From an uncultured Erythrobacter sp. (GTDB taxonomy: Bacteria; Pseudomonadota; Alphaproteobacteria; Sphingomonadales; Sphingomonadaceae), in contig CALBWA010000002.1 in the NCBI GenBank assembly GCA_937969505.1, forward strand, positions 59,932 to 123,931: a stretch of 64,000 nt of DNA, written 5' to 3'. Positions 45,814 through 54,332 of this stretch are shown here, piece by piece. Under the pieces are notes generated by a model. It did no database searches, was not told the DNA's origin, and worked only from the letters and a program-made list of their open reading frames with translations. Made by a program: the position numbers and the translations under genes. Positions within the stretch are counted from its first letter, which is position 1, and every line of letters begins with the position of its first letter.

Positions 45814-46977
45814 TTAGTTGTCCGAGAAAGTCGCAGCCAACGTTTCCCGCATCGGCTTTGCCGCATAGCTGCTGTCGTAGGGAGTGCCGCGCACTTCTAG
45901 CCCGTCTGTTCGCGCCGCAGGATCAAAATATTGCAGCCAGTTATAGGCATCGACCATGCCCCAGGCGAGCACATCGTCCAGATGGTCGGCATAGTCGAAC
46001 ATCAGTTCGAAATAGCGCCGCGTGAATTCGGCAACCTTTGCATCGCGCGTGCCCTGATCACCCGGCAAAGCCTGGTCCTTCACATCGAATTCGGTGATCA
46101 GCAGACGGTATCCCATTCCCGTCACCTCATCCAGAAAACGCCGCCAGCCAGCCTCGTCATAAGGGCCAACACCTGTCGCAGCATCGAGCGCGAACATTTC
46201 GATATGCGATTGGATGCCAAGCGCATCGCATGGAACGCCGCGGGCCTTCATACCTTCGAGCAAGCGCAACACATCATCGCAATGGCCCGAATGCGCCGGT
46301 TCCCAACTCATATAATCGTTATAAACCAGCTGCGCATCGGGTAGCACCTCGCGTGCGGTGTGAAACGCAAGGTCAATCACCGCCTCGGCACTGCCCATTG
46401 CGCGGCTCAGACTTGTCTTGATGGGTGCCCGCGTTTCGTGATCGATCGCTTCGTTGACGACGTCCCAGCTTGAAATCTGGCTTGCATAGCGACTGGCAAC
46501 GGTCCGGATGTGACTGGTCAGAACGCGCTCTGCCTCGCGCATGCGATTGGCGCCGAAATCATAGGCGTTGAGCCAATCAGGAAACCACTGTGGCCGGTGC
46601 CACAACAACGTGTGACCGCGCAGTTCCATGGCATTCGCGTTCGCCCATCGCGCAATCGCATCTGCGGCGGTAAAATCATATGTCTCTGCCGAAGGACGCA
46701 GCGCCTGCCATTTCATCTCGTTTTCAGCGACGATTATGCCGCACTCTGCGCTAAGGATGCGGGCATAGTCGGGATTGGACACCGACATGCCGGTGCCTGC
46801 AGTATTCCACGCTACCGCACTGCCAAACCGCCGTCCGCCCTGCTGCGCCATTGCATCAAGGCCTGGTTTGGCGTTGCCGATCGACACGGCCGGTCCATCT
46901 GTACGCAATCCGGGCGCGCAGGCCCCGACCGGCAAGGCGGCAAGTCCGGCTAGAACATGGCGGCGTTTGGCTAGCAT
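45814..46977 (-). CDS. GH10 endo-1,4-beta-xylanase, lipoprotein-like
   Basis: A 387-residue family 10 xylanase. Seen: a twin-arginine-like signal with lipobox (MLAKRRHVLAGLAALPVGAC, Cys20), VAENEMKWQAL (substrate site), LRGHTLLWHRPQW, the acid/base glutamate in WDVVNEAI (Glu176), HIEMF, and the nucleophile glutamate in LLITEFDV (Glu296). The domain is complete and no carbohydrate-binding module is attached. It starts 24 bases after the GH3 gene upstream and is probably the second gene of that operon, under operator O3. It would cut beta-1,4-xylan internally at the cell surface, making oligomers for the TonB receptor; mixed-linkage activity is possible. Confidence 0.95.
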   Translation of the reverse strand: MLAKRRHVLAGLAALPVGACAPGLRTDGPAVSIGNAKPGLDAMAQQGGRRFGSAVAWNTAGTGMSVSNPDYARILSAECGIIVAENEMKWQALRPSAETYDFTAADAIARWANANAMELRGHTLLWHRPQWFPDWLNAYDFGANRMREAERVLTSHIRTVASRYASQISSWDVVNEAIDHETRAPIKTSLSRAMGSAEAVIDLAFHTAREVLPDAQLVYNDYMSWEPAHSGHCDDVLRLLEGMKARGVPCDALGIQSHIEMFALDAATGVGPYDEAGWRRFLDEVTGMGYRLLITEFDVKDQALPGDQGTRDAKVAEFTRRYFELMFDYADHLDDVLAWGMVDAYNWLQYFDPAARTDGLEVRGTPYDSSYAAKPMRETLAATFSDN

Positions 46978-47001
46978 GGCGATGACCCCGATCTTGGCGC
47001 G

Positions 47002-49407
47002 CTATGGCTCAACGGTGAGAGTGACTTCGCTGAGATCTCGTGAATTGGGCCCGACCATGATGCTGAACTCGCCCGGTTCGACCACTCGCTCCATGTCGCG
47101 GTTCCAAAAGGCAAAGGCATCTGCGCGAATGGCGATGTCGACCTGAGCCGTTTCGCCCGCACCGATGGTCAGGCGCTTGAACCCGACCAATTCCTTAACC
47201 GGACGGGTAACAGAGCTGACCTTGTCCCTGAGATAAACCTGCAGCACCTCGTCGCCTGCTCTCTGGCTGGTGTTGGTTACCGGCACACGCACCGTTACAC
47301 CCTCGCCAGCCTTGATCGTGGATGATGAAAGCACCGGAGCACCGATCTCGAATGTACTGTAGGAGAGGCCGAAGCCAAACGGGTAAAGCGGCGCCTTGTC
47401 ATCAAACAGATAACCGCGGCGGGCGCTGGGCTTGTAATTATAGACATGCGGCAACTGGCCGGCATTGCGGGCAACCGTCACCGGCAGTTTGCCGCCCGGA
47501 TTGATCCGGCCCAGCAGTGCATCGGCAATCGCATTGCCTTGCTGTTCACCGGCATACCAGGTTTCCAGAATAGCATCAGACCCCTCAGCCACGCTCAGAT
47601 AGCTGGGCGGGCGTCCATTCACGAGCACTGAGACAACCGGCTTGCCCAATGCCTTCATTGCGGCAAACAACTCGTTCTGCTCACCCACCAGATCCAGACT
47701 GGTGCGATCACCCAGATGATTGTCGGCCCATCCTTCGCGACTGGTCTGTTCGGTATCGCCAATGAACAACAGGATGACATCGGCATCCCGTGCCGCCTCG
47801 ACGGCCTTGGCAATCATACGGCGATTGTCCTGCGGGTCAGCAAGTTCGACCTGGTCTTCCCACCAATCGTCATCGAGAGTGATCTTGACGCCTTCGGAAT
47901 GAACGATGTTTGCGCGGTCACCCACGGCGGCCCGAATGCCTTCGAGAGGTGATATGGTCTTGCGCGGAATTCCATAATATCCCCCCAGACGGGCGACATC
48001 GGCGTTCGGACCAATCACGGCGATGGTTGGCTTTGCGTCCCCATCTTGCGGCAAAGAAAGCGGCAAAACACCGTTATTCTTGAGCAGGATCAGCGATTGC
48101 TCGGCCGCTTTACGCGCCAGAGCAACACCCTCGGGACCGTTAGAGGCAAGCGCGGGCGCGACGTCCGTCACGAAAGGCATTTCAAACAGGCCGGCATTGA
48201 ACTTCATCGTCAAAATGCGTTCTACGGCGGTGTCGATCTGTGTCTGCGTGATGCGCCCGTCGGCCAACAGCTGCGCAAGAAACTTGAACGATGCTCCGTC
48301 GGGAAAGTCGATATCGACACCTGCATCAAGAGCCATCACTGCAGCGTCGGGAATGTCGTGGGCGACCGAATGGCGCGAGACCATTTCCTCTATCGCAAAA
48401 TAATCGGACACCACCGCACCCTGGAACTGCCATTCCTTGCGAAGAATATCGCCCAGCAGCCAAGTGTTGGAATGGCTCGGGATCCCGTCGATCTCGTTAT
48501 AGCTGGCCATGACCGCATCGATTGCCGTGCGTTCGACCACTTCCTTGAATGGAGGGAAAAACATTTCGCGCAAATGCCGCTCGGAGATTTGCGCCGGGCC
48601 CGTGTTTGTCCCGCTTTCGGGTTGTCCATGACCGGTCATATGCTTGAGCGTTGCCAGCACTTGCCCCTCGCCCAGCTTGCGATCCTTGCCTACGCCCTGC
48701 AAGCCCTCAACGGCCGCAACGCCCATTTCCGAAACCAGATAAGGGTCTTCGCCAAAGGTTTCCTCGATCCGGCCCCAGCGCGGATCACGCGCCACATCCA
48801 CCACAGGGGACAGAACCTGATGCACACCGCGCGCGCGTACTTCACCAGCAATATAGTCATTGACGTCACGCACAAGGTCCGGGTCCCACGTGCTCGCAAG
48901 CCCGATGGATTGCGGAAAACTTGTCGCGTTGAGCGCTGCAAACCCGTGCAGCGATTCCTCATGCGCCAGCACCGGAATACCCAGTCGCGTGGAGGTGCGC
49001 GCCCAGTTTTGTAGCGCGTTGACGTAACGGATGCTCTCCTCGATCGAACGCGGTGTATTCTGTCGCGGAGAACCCGGCCCCTTCAGATCAGATGGCCGCG
49101 AAAAGAAACCAAGGCCATCGGGATAAAGCTCGCTCGCCTTGTCCGGATCGAAGAAATTGTTCTCGTCATGGATGGTCGACTTCTGCGTCCAGATGCTGAC
49201 CATCTGGGCGTATTTCTCTTCCATTGTCATGCGCGCCATAAGATCAGCAACTCGCTGTTCCACCGACAGATTGGCATCCCAGTATGGTGCTGCAGCCATC
49301 GGACGGTCGGCCTGCGCTTCCTGCGCGTGAAGCGGTGCTGCCGGTGGAACGGCAAAAACGAGGCTGGTTGCGCCAAGCGCAAGCATTGCCCGAAATGCAA
49401 TTTTCAT
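47002..49407 (-). CDS. GH3 beta-xylosidase/beta-glucosidase
   Basis: An 801-residue family 3 glycosidase. Seen: a signal peptide (MKIAFRAMLALGATSLV to about LHAQ), VLAHEESLHGFAAL, RDPRWGRIEETFGEDP, LATLKHMTGHG, the nucleophile aspartate in GAVVSDYFAIEE (about residue 335), and a C-terminal fibronectin-III-like domain (GDEVLQVYLRDKVSSV). This form resembles bacterial GH3 beta-xylosidases/beta-glucosidases. The ATG at 49407 follows a GAGAGGA sequence; the frame opens 33 bases earlier. Operator O3 is centred 52 bases upstream of it. It probably releases xylose or glucose from the ends of imported oligosaccharides in the periplasm, and the GH10 gene follows. Confidence 0.93.
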   Translation of the reverse strand: MKIAFRAMLALGATSLVFAVPPAAPLHAQEAQADRPMAAAPYWDANLSVEQRVADLMARMTMEEKYAQMVSIWTQKSTIHDENNFFDPDKASELYPDGLGFFSRPSDLKGPGSPRQNTPRSIEESIRYVNALQNWARTSTRLGIPVLAHEESLHGFAALNATSFPQSIGLASTWDPDLVRDVNDYIAGEVRARGVHQVLSPVVDVARDPRWGRIEETFGEDPYLVSEMGVAAVEGLQGVGKDRKLGEGQVLATLKHMTGHGQPESGTNTGPAQISERHLREMFFPPFKEVVERTAIDAVMASYNEIDGIPSHSNTWLLGDILRKEWQFQGAVVSDYFAIEEMVSRHSVAHDIPDAAVMALDAGVDIDFPDGASFKFLAQLLADGRITQTQIDTAVERILTMKFNAGLFEMPFVTDVAPALASNGPEGVALARKAAEQSLILLKNNGVLPLSLPQDGDAKPTIAVIGPNADVARLGGYYGIPRKTISPLEGIRAAVGDRANIVHSEGVKITLDDDWWEDQVELADPQDNRRMIAKAVEAARDADVILLFIGDTEQTSREGWADNHLGDRTSLDLVGEQNELFAAMKALGKPVVSVLVNGRPPSYLSVAEGSDAILETWYAGEQQGNAIADALLGRINPGGKLPVTVARNAGQLPHVYNYKPSARRGYLFDDKAPLYPFGFGLSYSTFEIGAPVLSSSTIKAGEGVTVRVPVTNTSQRAGDEVLQVYLRDKVSSVTRPVKELVGFKRLTIGAGETAQVDIAIRADAFAFWNRDMERVVEPGEFSIMVGPNSRDLSEVTLTVEP

Positions 49408-49451
49408 GATCTGATCCTCTCCCGCCGCTGGCTTTGACACAGCGGCCCCTT

Positions 49452-49467
49452 ATGGTAGCGCTACCAT
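49452..49467. promoter_or_regulatory. LacI operator O3, GH3-GH10 operon / lacI
   Basis: The perfect 16-base palindrome ATGGTAGCGCTACCAT, 45 bases upstream of the GH3 start and about 130 bases upstream of the divergent lacI gene. It may control both directions. Confidence 0.85.
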
Positions 49468-49596
49468 TATCTTACACGAGGCATCTGTCAAGCATGCAGA
49501 GAGTGGGGGTCAAGCGTTATGTACCTCAACGCTATCAACCGATTGCATGACTGTGGGTAGACGGACTTGCTGTTCATGGGCTCGGCGGTCTATGCC

Positions 49597-50703
49597 ATGC
49601 AGATGAGCACCAGCGTCCAGCCAAAAACACACAAGAGACGCGCCTCGCGGCGGAGCAACGCCGCGCCCACAATTGCTGATGTTGCGCGTGCCGCCCAGTG
49701 CTCTCCAATGACAGTCAGCCGGGTTATCAATGGCGAGGGGAATGTTCGCGAGGAAACCCGCATTCAGGTGCTCGACGCTATCGAGAAACTGAATTACTCG
49801 CCCAACCGCGCTGCGCGCTCGCTGGCCGGCGGGGAGCAATTACGCATCGGCCTGCTGTTCGATAACCCCTCCGCCTCCTACCTGAGCGAGTTCCTCAGGG
49901 GTGCACTTGAAGAGGCAAGCAAGATTGATGCGCACCTTGAAGTGCAAACTTGCGAAACGCCAGAGGCAGCCCTGCCGTTAATGCGCAAGCTTTCAGAGGG
50001 GGGAATCAGCGGATTTATCCTGCCCCCGCCGCTGTGCGATGACCAGGATGTCCTGGACCTGGCCAAGGAATTGGGAGCTTGTGCCATTGCGGTCGGTCCA
50101 GGCAAGGCGATGGGAACGCAAGGTTCGGTCATGATTGATGATTTCGAAGCTGCGGTCGACATGACCGCACACATCATTGGCCTGGGTCATACGCGGATCG
50201 GCTTCATCATTGGTAAGCCGGAACAACTTGCCAGCGAACGCCGTCTGGCAGGCTATTACGCGGCGATGAAACAGGCTGGTCTGGAAATCGATGAAGAGCT
50301 GGTCGTGCAGGGCCGCTTTACCTATCGCTCGGGCCTGGCAGCGGCAGAAAAGCTTCTGTCCTTGCCTGAAAGACCGACTGCAATCTTTGCATCGAACGAC
50401 GACATGGCAGCCGCAGTGATTGCAACAGCCCATCGCAATCACCTTGATGTGCCCACCGACATCACCGTGTGTGGGTTTGACGATACCGCAATGGCCAGCA
50501 CAATCTGGCCAGAATTGACCACAGTGCGTCAGCCGATCCGCGAAATGACCGCCTGGGCCGTTGCCGCAATTGCCCGGATTTCTCGATCGCGCCGCACAGA
50601 TGACAAGGGCACAGTCGAAAAGTCGATCATCCCTTACACGCTTATACGGCGCGATTCCGATGCGGCCCCCAGCCTTGCACGGTCGCCTCGCACCGAACCC
50701 TGA
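49597..50703 (+). CDS. LacI-family regulator of the glycan locus
   Basis: A LacI/GalR-type repressor of about 368 residues. Seen: an N-terminal helix-turn-helix with PTIADVARAAQCSPMTVSRVIN and the hinge helix NYSPNRAARSLAGG, then a periplasmic-binding-like sensor domain (LRIGLLFDNPSASYLSEFLRG; DITVCGFDDTAMASTIWPELTTVRQP). The start is uncertain: in-frame ATGs lie at 49576, 49597 and 49603. I chose 49597 because GGCGG lies about eight bases upstream. The gene is divergent from the GH3-GH10 operon across operator O3. Four related palindromes in the locus are the expected targets. The effector is probably a xylose- or glucose-containing sugar. Confidence 0.93.
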   Translation: MQMSTSVQPKTHKRRASRRSNAAPTIADVARAAQCSPMTVSRVINGEGNVREETRIQVLDAIEKLNYSPNRAARSLAGGEQLRIGLLFDNPSASYLSEFLRGALEEASKIDAHLEVQTCETPEAALPLMRKLSEGGISGFILPPPLCDDQDVLDLAKELGACAIAVGPGKAMGTQGSVMIDDFEAAVDMTAHIIGLGHTRIGFIIGKPEQLASERRLAGYYAAMKQAGLEIDEELVVQGRFTYRSGLAAAEKLLSLPERPTAIFASNDDMAAAVIATAHRNHLDVPTDITVCGFDDTAMASTIWPELTTVRQPIREMTAWAVAAIARISRSRRTDDKGTVEKSIIPYTLIRRDSDAAPSLARSPRTEP

Positions 50704-50741
50704 TCAGCGCTTCAGCCGCCAACTGCACCGTGGGCGCCAGC

Positions 50742-51620
50742 CTAGCCCAAGCGCGCTGGTGATTGAGCAAAGCCGGCAACCGGGGCCTGAAAGGCAAACA
50801 ACCCGCCGGCAAGCGGAGCGCCTGCCATATCCTGATCAGTCATGTTCTTGGTCGCCGTGGTGACATAGGCGGTCTTAAGATCGTTGCCACCGAAAGCCAT
50901 TTTGGTGATGTCGCGTGCAGGCATGTCAATTGTCTCGACCAAGGCCCCGTCAGGAGAGAAGCGCGCTACCTGGCTGCCCAGATATAGCCCGGTCCAGACA
51001 TGATCTTCTGCATCGACAACCGGACCGTCCGGGTATGCGTCGGGAAACAGGGCTCCTGTGTCGACAAAGGCACGCGCCGTGCCCACGCCATTGGCGCTCA
51101 GATCGGCGACCATAATCATTTGCGCGGTGGTGTCAGTAAAATAGATGCGATCACCCTGTGCATTGACCGCCGGGCCATTCGTGATCGTGATGGCCGAAGG
51201 GCCCGCACCCTGAATGCTGCCCCGGTCAAACACGTAAAATCGGCCTGACTTTGCTGCCTCGGTATCGTCCATCGAACCAAACCACACCCGCCCCCAAGGG
51301 TCGGTACAGGCATCGTTGAGGCGATTGGCTGGCGGCTCTCCCGGCACGGTCATGAGAAATTCGAAGGTCTGGGTCGCAGGATCGAACAGATGCAATCCAT
51401 CCTTGAGGCCGCACAGAAGCGGGCCTTCCGCAGTCGGGATCGCCCAACCGATTTGCTCTGGAGCCCTAGTGGCCGAATTGCTGCCGGTCGCGGGGTCGAA
51501 ATGCCACAAAAGCTGCCGCTTGATATCGACAAACCAGACCAGTTGGCGCTGGGCATCCCAGATGACACCCTCCCCCAGCTTTGACCTGGCATCGAGGGCG
51601 CGGGTAACTTCAAGACTCAT
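50742..51620 (-). CDS. SMP-30/gluconolactonase-like protein
   Basis: A 292-residue six-bladed beta-propeller of the SMP-30/gluconolactonase/LRE family, usually a metal-dependent sugar-lactone hydrolase. Seen: ARSKLGEGVIWDAQRQLVWFVDI near the start (metal-site Glu), NRLNDACTDPWGRVWFGSMDD (metal-site Asn/Asp), TNGPAVNAQGDRIYFTDT, and DGPVVDAEDHVWTGLYLGSQVARF. It lacks a signal peptide, so it is cytoplasmic. The start at 51620 (MSLEVT) follows GGAG; the frame opens at 51782 but the extra residues are not family-like. It is the last gene of the GH3-cupin-GH5 row. A xylono- or gluconolactonase step after sugar oxidation is plausible, but no sugar dehydrogenase is visible here. Confidence 0.9.
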   Translation of the reverse strand: MSLEVTRALDARSKLGEGVIWDAQRQLVWFVDIKRQLLWHFDPATGSNSATRAPEQIGWAIPTAEGPLLCGLKDGLHLFDPATQTFEFLMTVPGEPPANRLNDACTDPWGRVWFGSMDDTEAAKSGRFYVFDRGSIQGAGPSAITITNGPAVNAQGDRIYFTDTTAQMIMVADLSANGVGTARAFVDTGALFPDAYPDGPVVDAEDHVWTGLYLGSQVARFSPDGALVETIDMPARDITKMAFGGNDLKTAYVTTATKNMTDQDMAGAPLAGGLFAFQAPVAGFAQSPARLG

Positions 51621-51693
51621 CGTCATTCTCCATGCCGAGGTGATCGTCGGCCCAATGATTTTCGCTCTTGCCGTGAACCGGTTGATTTGCCCG

Positions 51694-53310
51694 TCACGGA
51701 GAAATCGATGATGCGCCGACAAGCACAATGGCCTGGCCGATCTCGACGGTTTGTTCTTGTCCGCCAAGTTGGAGAGCAACAATCGCTGTCTTGCGCTTGA
51801 TTGTCCGGTCAGCGGTCGCGCTTACTTCGTAAAATGTCCATTCCGGTCCTACGGAAAGCATGCGGTCGCCAAAACCCGGATAGGGATCGGCATTCTGCTG
51901 GAAACGTACACCGATCGCGGCATTGCCGATTTCTGCACTGCTTCCGACAGCCCGCGCCCAGAAGCCGATGACGACGCGCCGCCCCTTTTCGACATCGGCG
52001 ATCAACGGAATGTTGGCGGCCGCTGACCACGGTTCAGCAGCCTTGGTGTTCTGGAAACGGGTGGCTGCCCCGCCGCCGGGAATGGTTTCATCCAGCACAG
52101 CTTTGCTTGTAAGGTCCGGCCCATAGCTTTCCCACGCAAGGGAAGTCGGATCATTCAACAGCCAGCCCGGCAATTGCGCTTCAAACGACTCCAGCCCCTG
52201 CGGCAACCGCTGACCCTTTGGCCGCTGTCCTGGCCCATCCCCCTCAGATACTGCCGCACTGGAACTTGTAGTCACCTGCCCGGGCTCAGCCAGTCCAATG
52301 GCATCACGCATACCGGCAAGCCAAACACCGCTTTTATGGTCATAGAACGGGTAAGTGTTGGTATAGGCCCACATGCAAATGCCGATGCCGGTCGGTGCAA
52401 AAGCCTGTGTCACGGCGCGATGATATTCGGCCCGCTCTGCCGTGCTGACATGCAGGTCATAAGCGCCCGTTTCACCCATGAAGGGCACCTTGCCCGTCCG
52501 CGCGATATAGGCCCGCACCTTCTCAACAGCTCCGGCAAGCTGCTGCCGGTCTGCCACATTGCCGAACTTACGGCCTGGAGGCGGGATATTCGGTGCAGTC
52601 CAGCTTGCCCCCTGATGGGTGAATTCGAACGGATCGTAATAATGAAATGTCGGATAGACATTGGCATCATCGGGCAATGGCAAGGTCGCCAGAGAATCGA
52701 TCCCGCTCCAGTTCTCCCCGCCATAAATGACCGGCCGCGTGGGATTGCTTGCACGAACAGCGGCCAAGGCAGGCGCAAGCGTTTCGAGCAGATTGGAATG
52801 GTCGAGATTATTGTGCGGCTCATTCTCTAATTCGAACCACAGCTTGTCCTCACGGCGATCGGCAAATCGGGTAGCAATTTGGGTCCAGACGGCACCGTGC
52901 CACACCGAAACTGCGCCCGGATCATCATAAATCGGGTCAAAATGATGGCTGTTGAGGATGACATTGAGGTCAGCTTCCAGCGCCCAGTCGACCACCTCGA
53001 CCACTCGCGCCATCCATTCCGGATCGACTGTGTAAGGCGGTGTGTTCATCGATTTGTTGTGCCAGCGAACAGGAATCCGAACCGTGTCAAAGCCTGCCGC
53101 TTTGATCCGGGCAAAATCCGCTTGTGATATATTACTGCCGCCCCACTCCCCCTCCTGCGGGGGTTCAAGCGAATTGCCCATGTTGATGCAGGTTCCGACC
53201 GGGAGCCCTGCAGACGCTGGCGCTGCACTTTCCTGTGCGTTTGCCGGGTGCGAGCCGGCAAGCGCGAGCGCAATCGCGGCAAGACTGGTGATTGGCAGGG
53301 TGCGTTTCAT
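51694..53310 (-). CDS. GH5 endoglucanase with C-terminal accessory domain
   Basis: A 538-residue secreted family 5 hydrolase. Seen: a signal peptide (MKRTLPITSLAAIALALAG to about ANAQ), the opening CINMGNSLEPPQEGEWGG, FDTVRIPVRW, LNVILNSHHFD, the acid/base glutamate in FELENEPHNN (Glu164) and the nucleophile in VPFMGETGAYD (Glu280). Residues from about 375 form an extra domain after a Gly/Ser linker (LESFEAQLPGWLLNDP, GPEWTFYEVSATADRT) that resembles a jelly-roll carbohydrate-binding module. It starts 13 bases after the cupin-like gene's stop, reading in the same direction. It probably cuts beta-1,4-glucan or xyloglucan; beta-mannan is possible. Confidence 0.93.
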   Translation of the reverse strand: MKRTLPITSLAAIALALAGSHPANAQESAAPASAGLPVGTCINMGNSLEPPQEGEWGGSNISQADFARIKAAGFDTVRIPVRWHNKSMNTPPYTVDPEWMARVVEVVDWALEADLNVILNSHHFDPIYDDPGAVSVWHGAVWTQIATRFADRREDKLWFELENEPHNNLDHSNLLETLAPALAAVRASNPTRPVIYGGENWSGIDSLATLPLPDDANVYPTFHYYDPFEFTHQGASWTAPNIPPPGRKFGNVADRQQLAGAVEKVRAYIARTGKVPFMGETGAYDLHVSTAERAEYHRAVTQAFAPTGIGICMWAYTNTYPFYDHKSGVWLAGMRDAIGLAEPGQVTTSSSAAVSEGDGPGQRPKGQRLPQGLESFEAQLPGWLLNDPTSLAWESYGPDLTSKAVLDETIPGGGAATRFQNTKAAEPWSAAANIPLIADVEKGRRVVIGFWARAVGSSAEIGNAAIGVRFQQNADPYPGFGDRMLSVGPEWTFYEVSATADRTIKRKTAIVALQLGGQEQTVEIGQAIVLVGASSISP

Positions 53311-53323
53311 AGCTCTTCCTTGA

Positions 53324-54328
53324 TCAATTGCTGGACAGGGCCTGGACGACGAACCTTCTTATCTGTTCGTCGCGCGACGGGCTTGCAGAGCCGTTTACAC
53401 CCTGCGCATGGCTGGGAAGATGCGCCGCTACATCTGGCGCGCCCTCTCCAAAAACGAAATGTTCAAACCAGGCCCGCCATGCCTTGCGCTGTCTTATCGG
53501 CAAATCGCGAATTGCCAGCATGGCATGCACAAGGGCGATGAAACCGCCCCCGCGCACTGCATCATTGTGCCAGTAATTGACCATTATATTGATCGGCGCC
53601 TGGGCGGCGACATGGTGCCACCACAGCGTCGGAATGAAAATCGCATCGCCCGGCTCAAGATCGGCAAATTGCCCCAGTTCCAGGGCCTTGGCATAATCGG
53701 GATAGTTTTCCAGATCAGGATTGAGCGGATCGACCATGCTTACCGGCTGCCCCGCCAGCGTTATGTTGAGTGGCCCGACATAAAGGCTCGACGTTGCCTC
53801 GGGCGGGAAAAGCGTGAACCGCCTTTGGCCTACGGCCACCACTGCGATATTGTCTGACAGATCAAAATGGGTTGCAACCTGTGTCGCATTACCAACCCAG
53901 ATGCGCGGTGTCGCCTCCATCCCCGCAATCAGCGGCAGCGGATTGGCTTGCGCAAAGCCGGGCAGATGGCTCTCCATCGCCGTCGCTCCGGCATAAATTC
54001 CAATCGGCTCCGCGCTGTCTGCGATCTCTCGCAGATGCCGCGCCAGATCGGTGAGCGAAAGCTTCTCACGCCGGAAATTGAAACCACGCATATCGGGCGA
54101 GTAAAAGAACCGCCCACGTTCCGATTGCGGGGCGAGCATGACATCGGTTGGCTGCCCGTTGTCAAACTGCGTGACATGGTCCAGCGCCTGCTGGGCGGAT
54201 CTTTGACCATGCTCCACCACAGGCCAGTGGCGGGCAAGCCCGCGGATCACCAGCGGCTGGTAAAGCGGTCGATGCTCTGCTTCGAATGTTGCGGCATCAA
54301 CCTCGCCAATCTCCTCAACCGGTTTCAT
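53324..54328 (-). CDS. Cupin-like/JmjC-type Fe(II) oxygenase domain protein
   Basis: A 334-residue protein of the cupin-8/JmjC-like family, which often carries 2-oxoglutarate/Fe(II) oxygenase chemistry. Seen: YQPLVIRGLARHWPVV near the start, the metal triad candidate HFD in VATHFDLSDNIAV (His154, Asp156), and the distal histidine in IPTLWWHHVAAQAP (His238 or 239), then NYWHNDAV. The start ATG at 54328 lies four bases after the GH3 stop, which implies coupling. Members of this family are a regular companion of TonB receptors and halogenase-like genes in glycan loci of Xanthomonas and Caulobacter, so a shared but unknown role is likely. A true hydroxylase activity is inferred from the metal triad only. 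Confidence 0.87.
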   Translation of the reverse strand: MKPVEEIGEVDAATFEAEHRPLYQPLVIRGLARHWPVVEHGQRSAQQALDHVTQFDNGQPTDVMLAPQSERGRFFYSPDMRGFNFRREKLSLTDLARHLREIADSAEPIGIYAGATAMESHLPGFAQANPLPLIAGMEATPRIWVGNATQVATHFDLSDNIAVVAVGQRRFTLFPPEATSSLYVGPLNITLAGQPVSMVDPLNPDLENYPDYAKALELGQFADLEPGDAIFIPTLWWHHVAAQAPINIMVNYWHNDAVRGGGFIALVHAMLAIRDLPIRQRKAWRAWFEHFVFGEGAPDVAAHLPSHAQGVNGSASPSRDEQIRRFVVQALSSN

Positions 54329-54332
54329 CGGA

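Noticed and set aside
49576..49603. Alternative lacI start codons
   Set aside because: Not excluded, but none is clearly better than 49597; only the reading frame and helix-turn-helix are certain.
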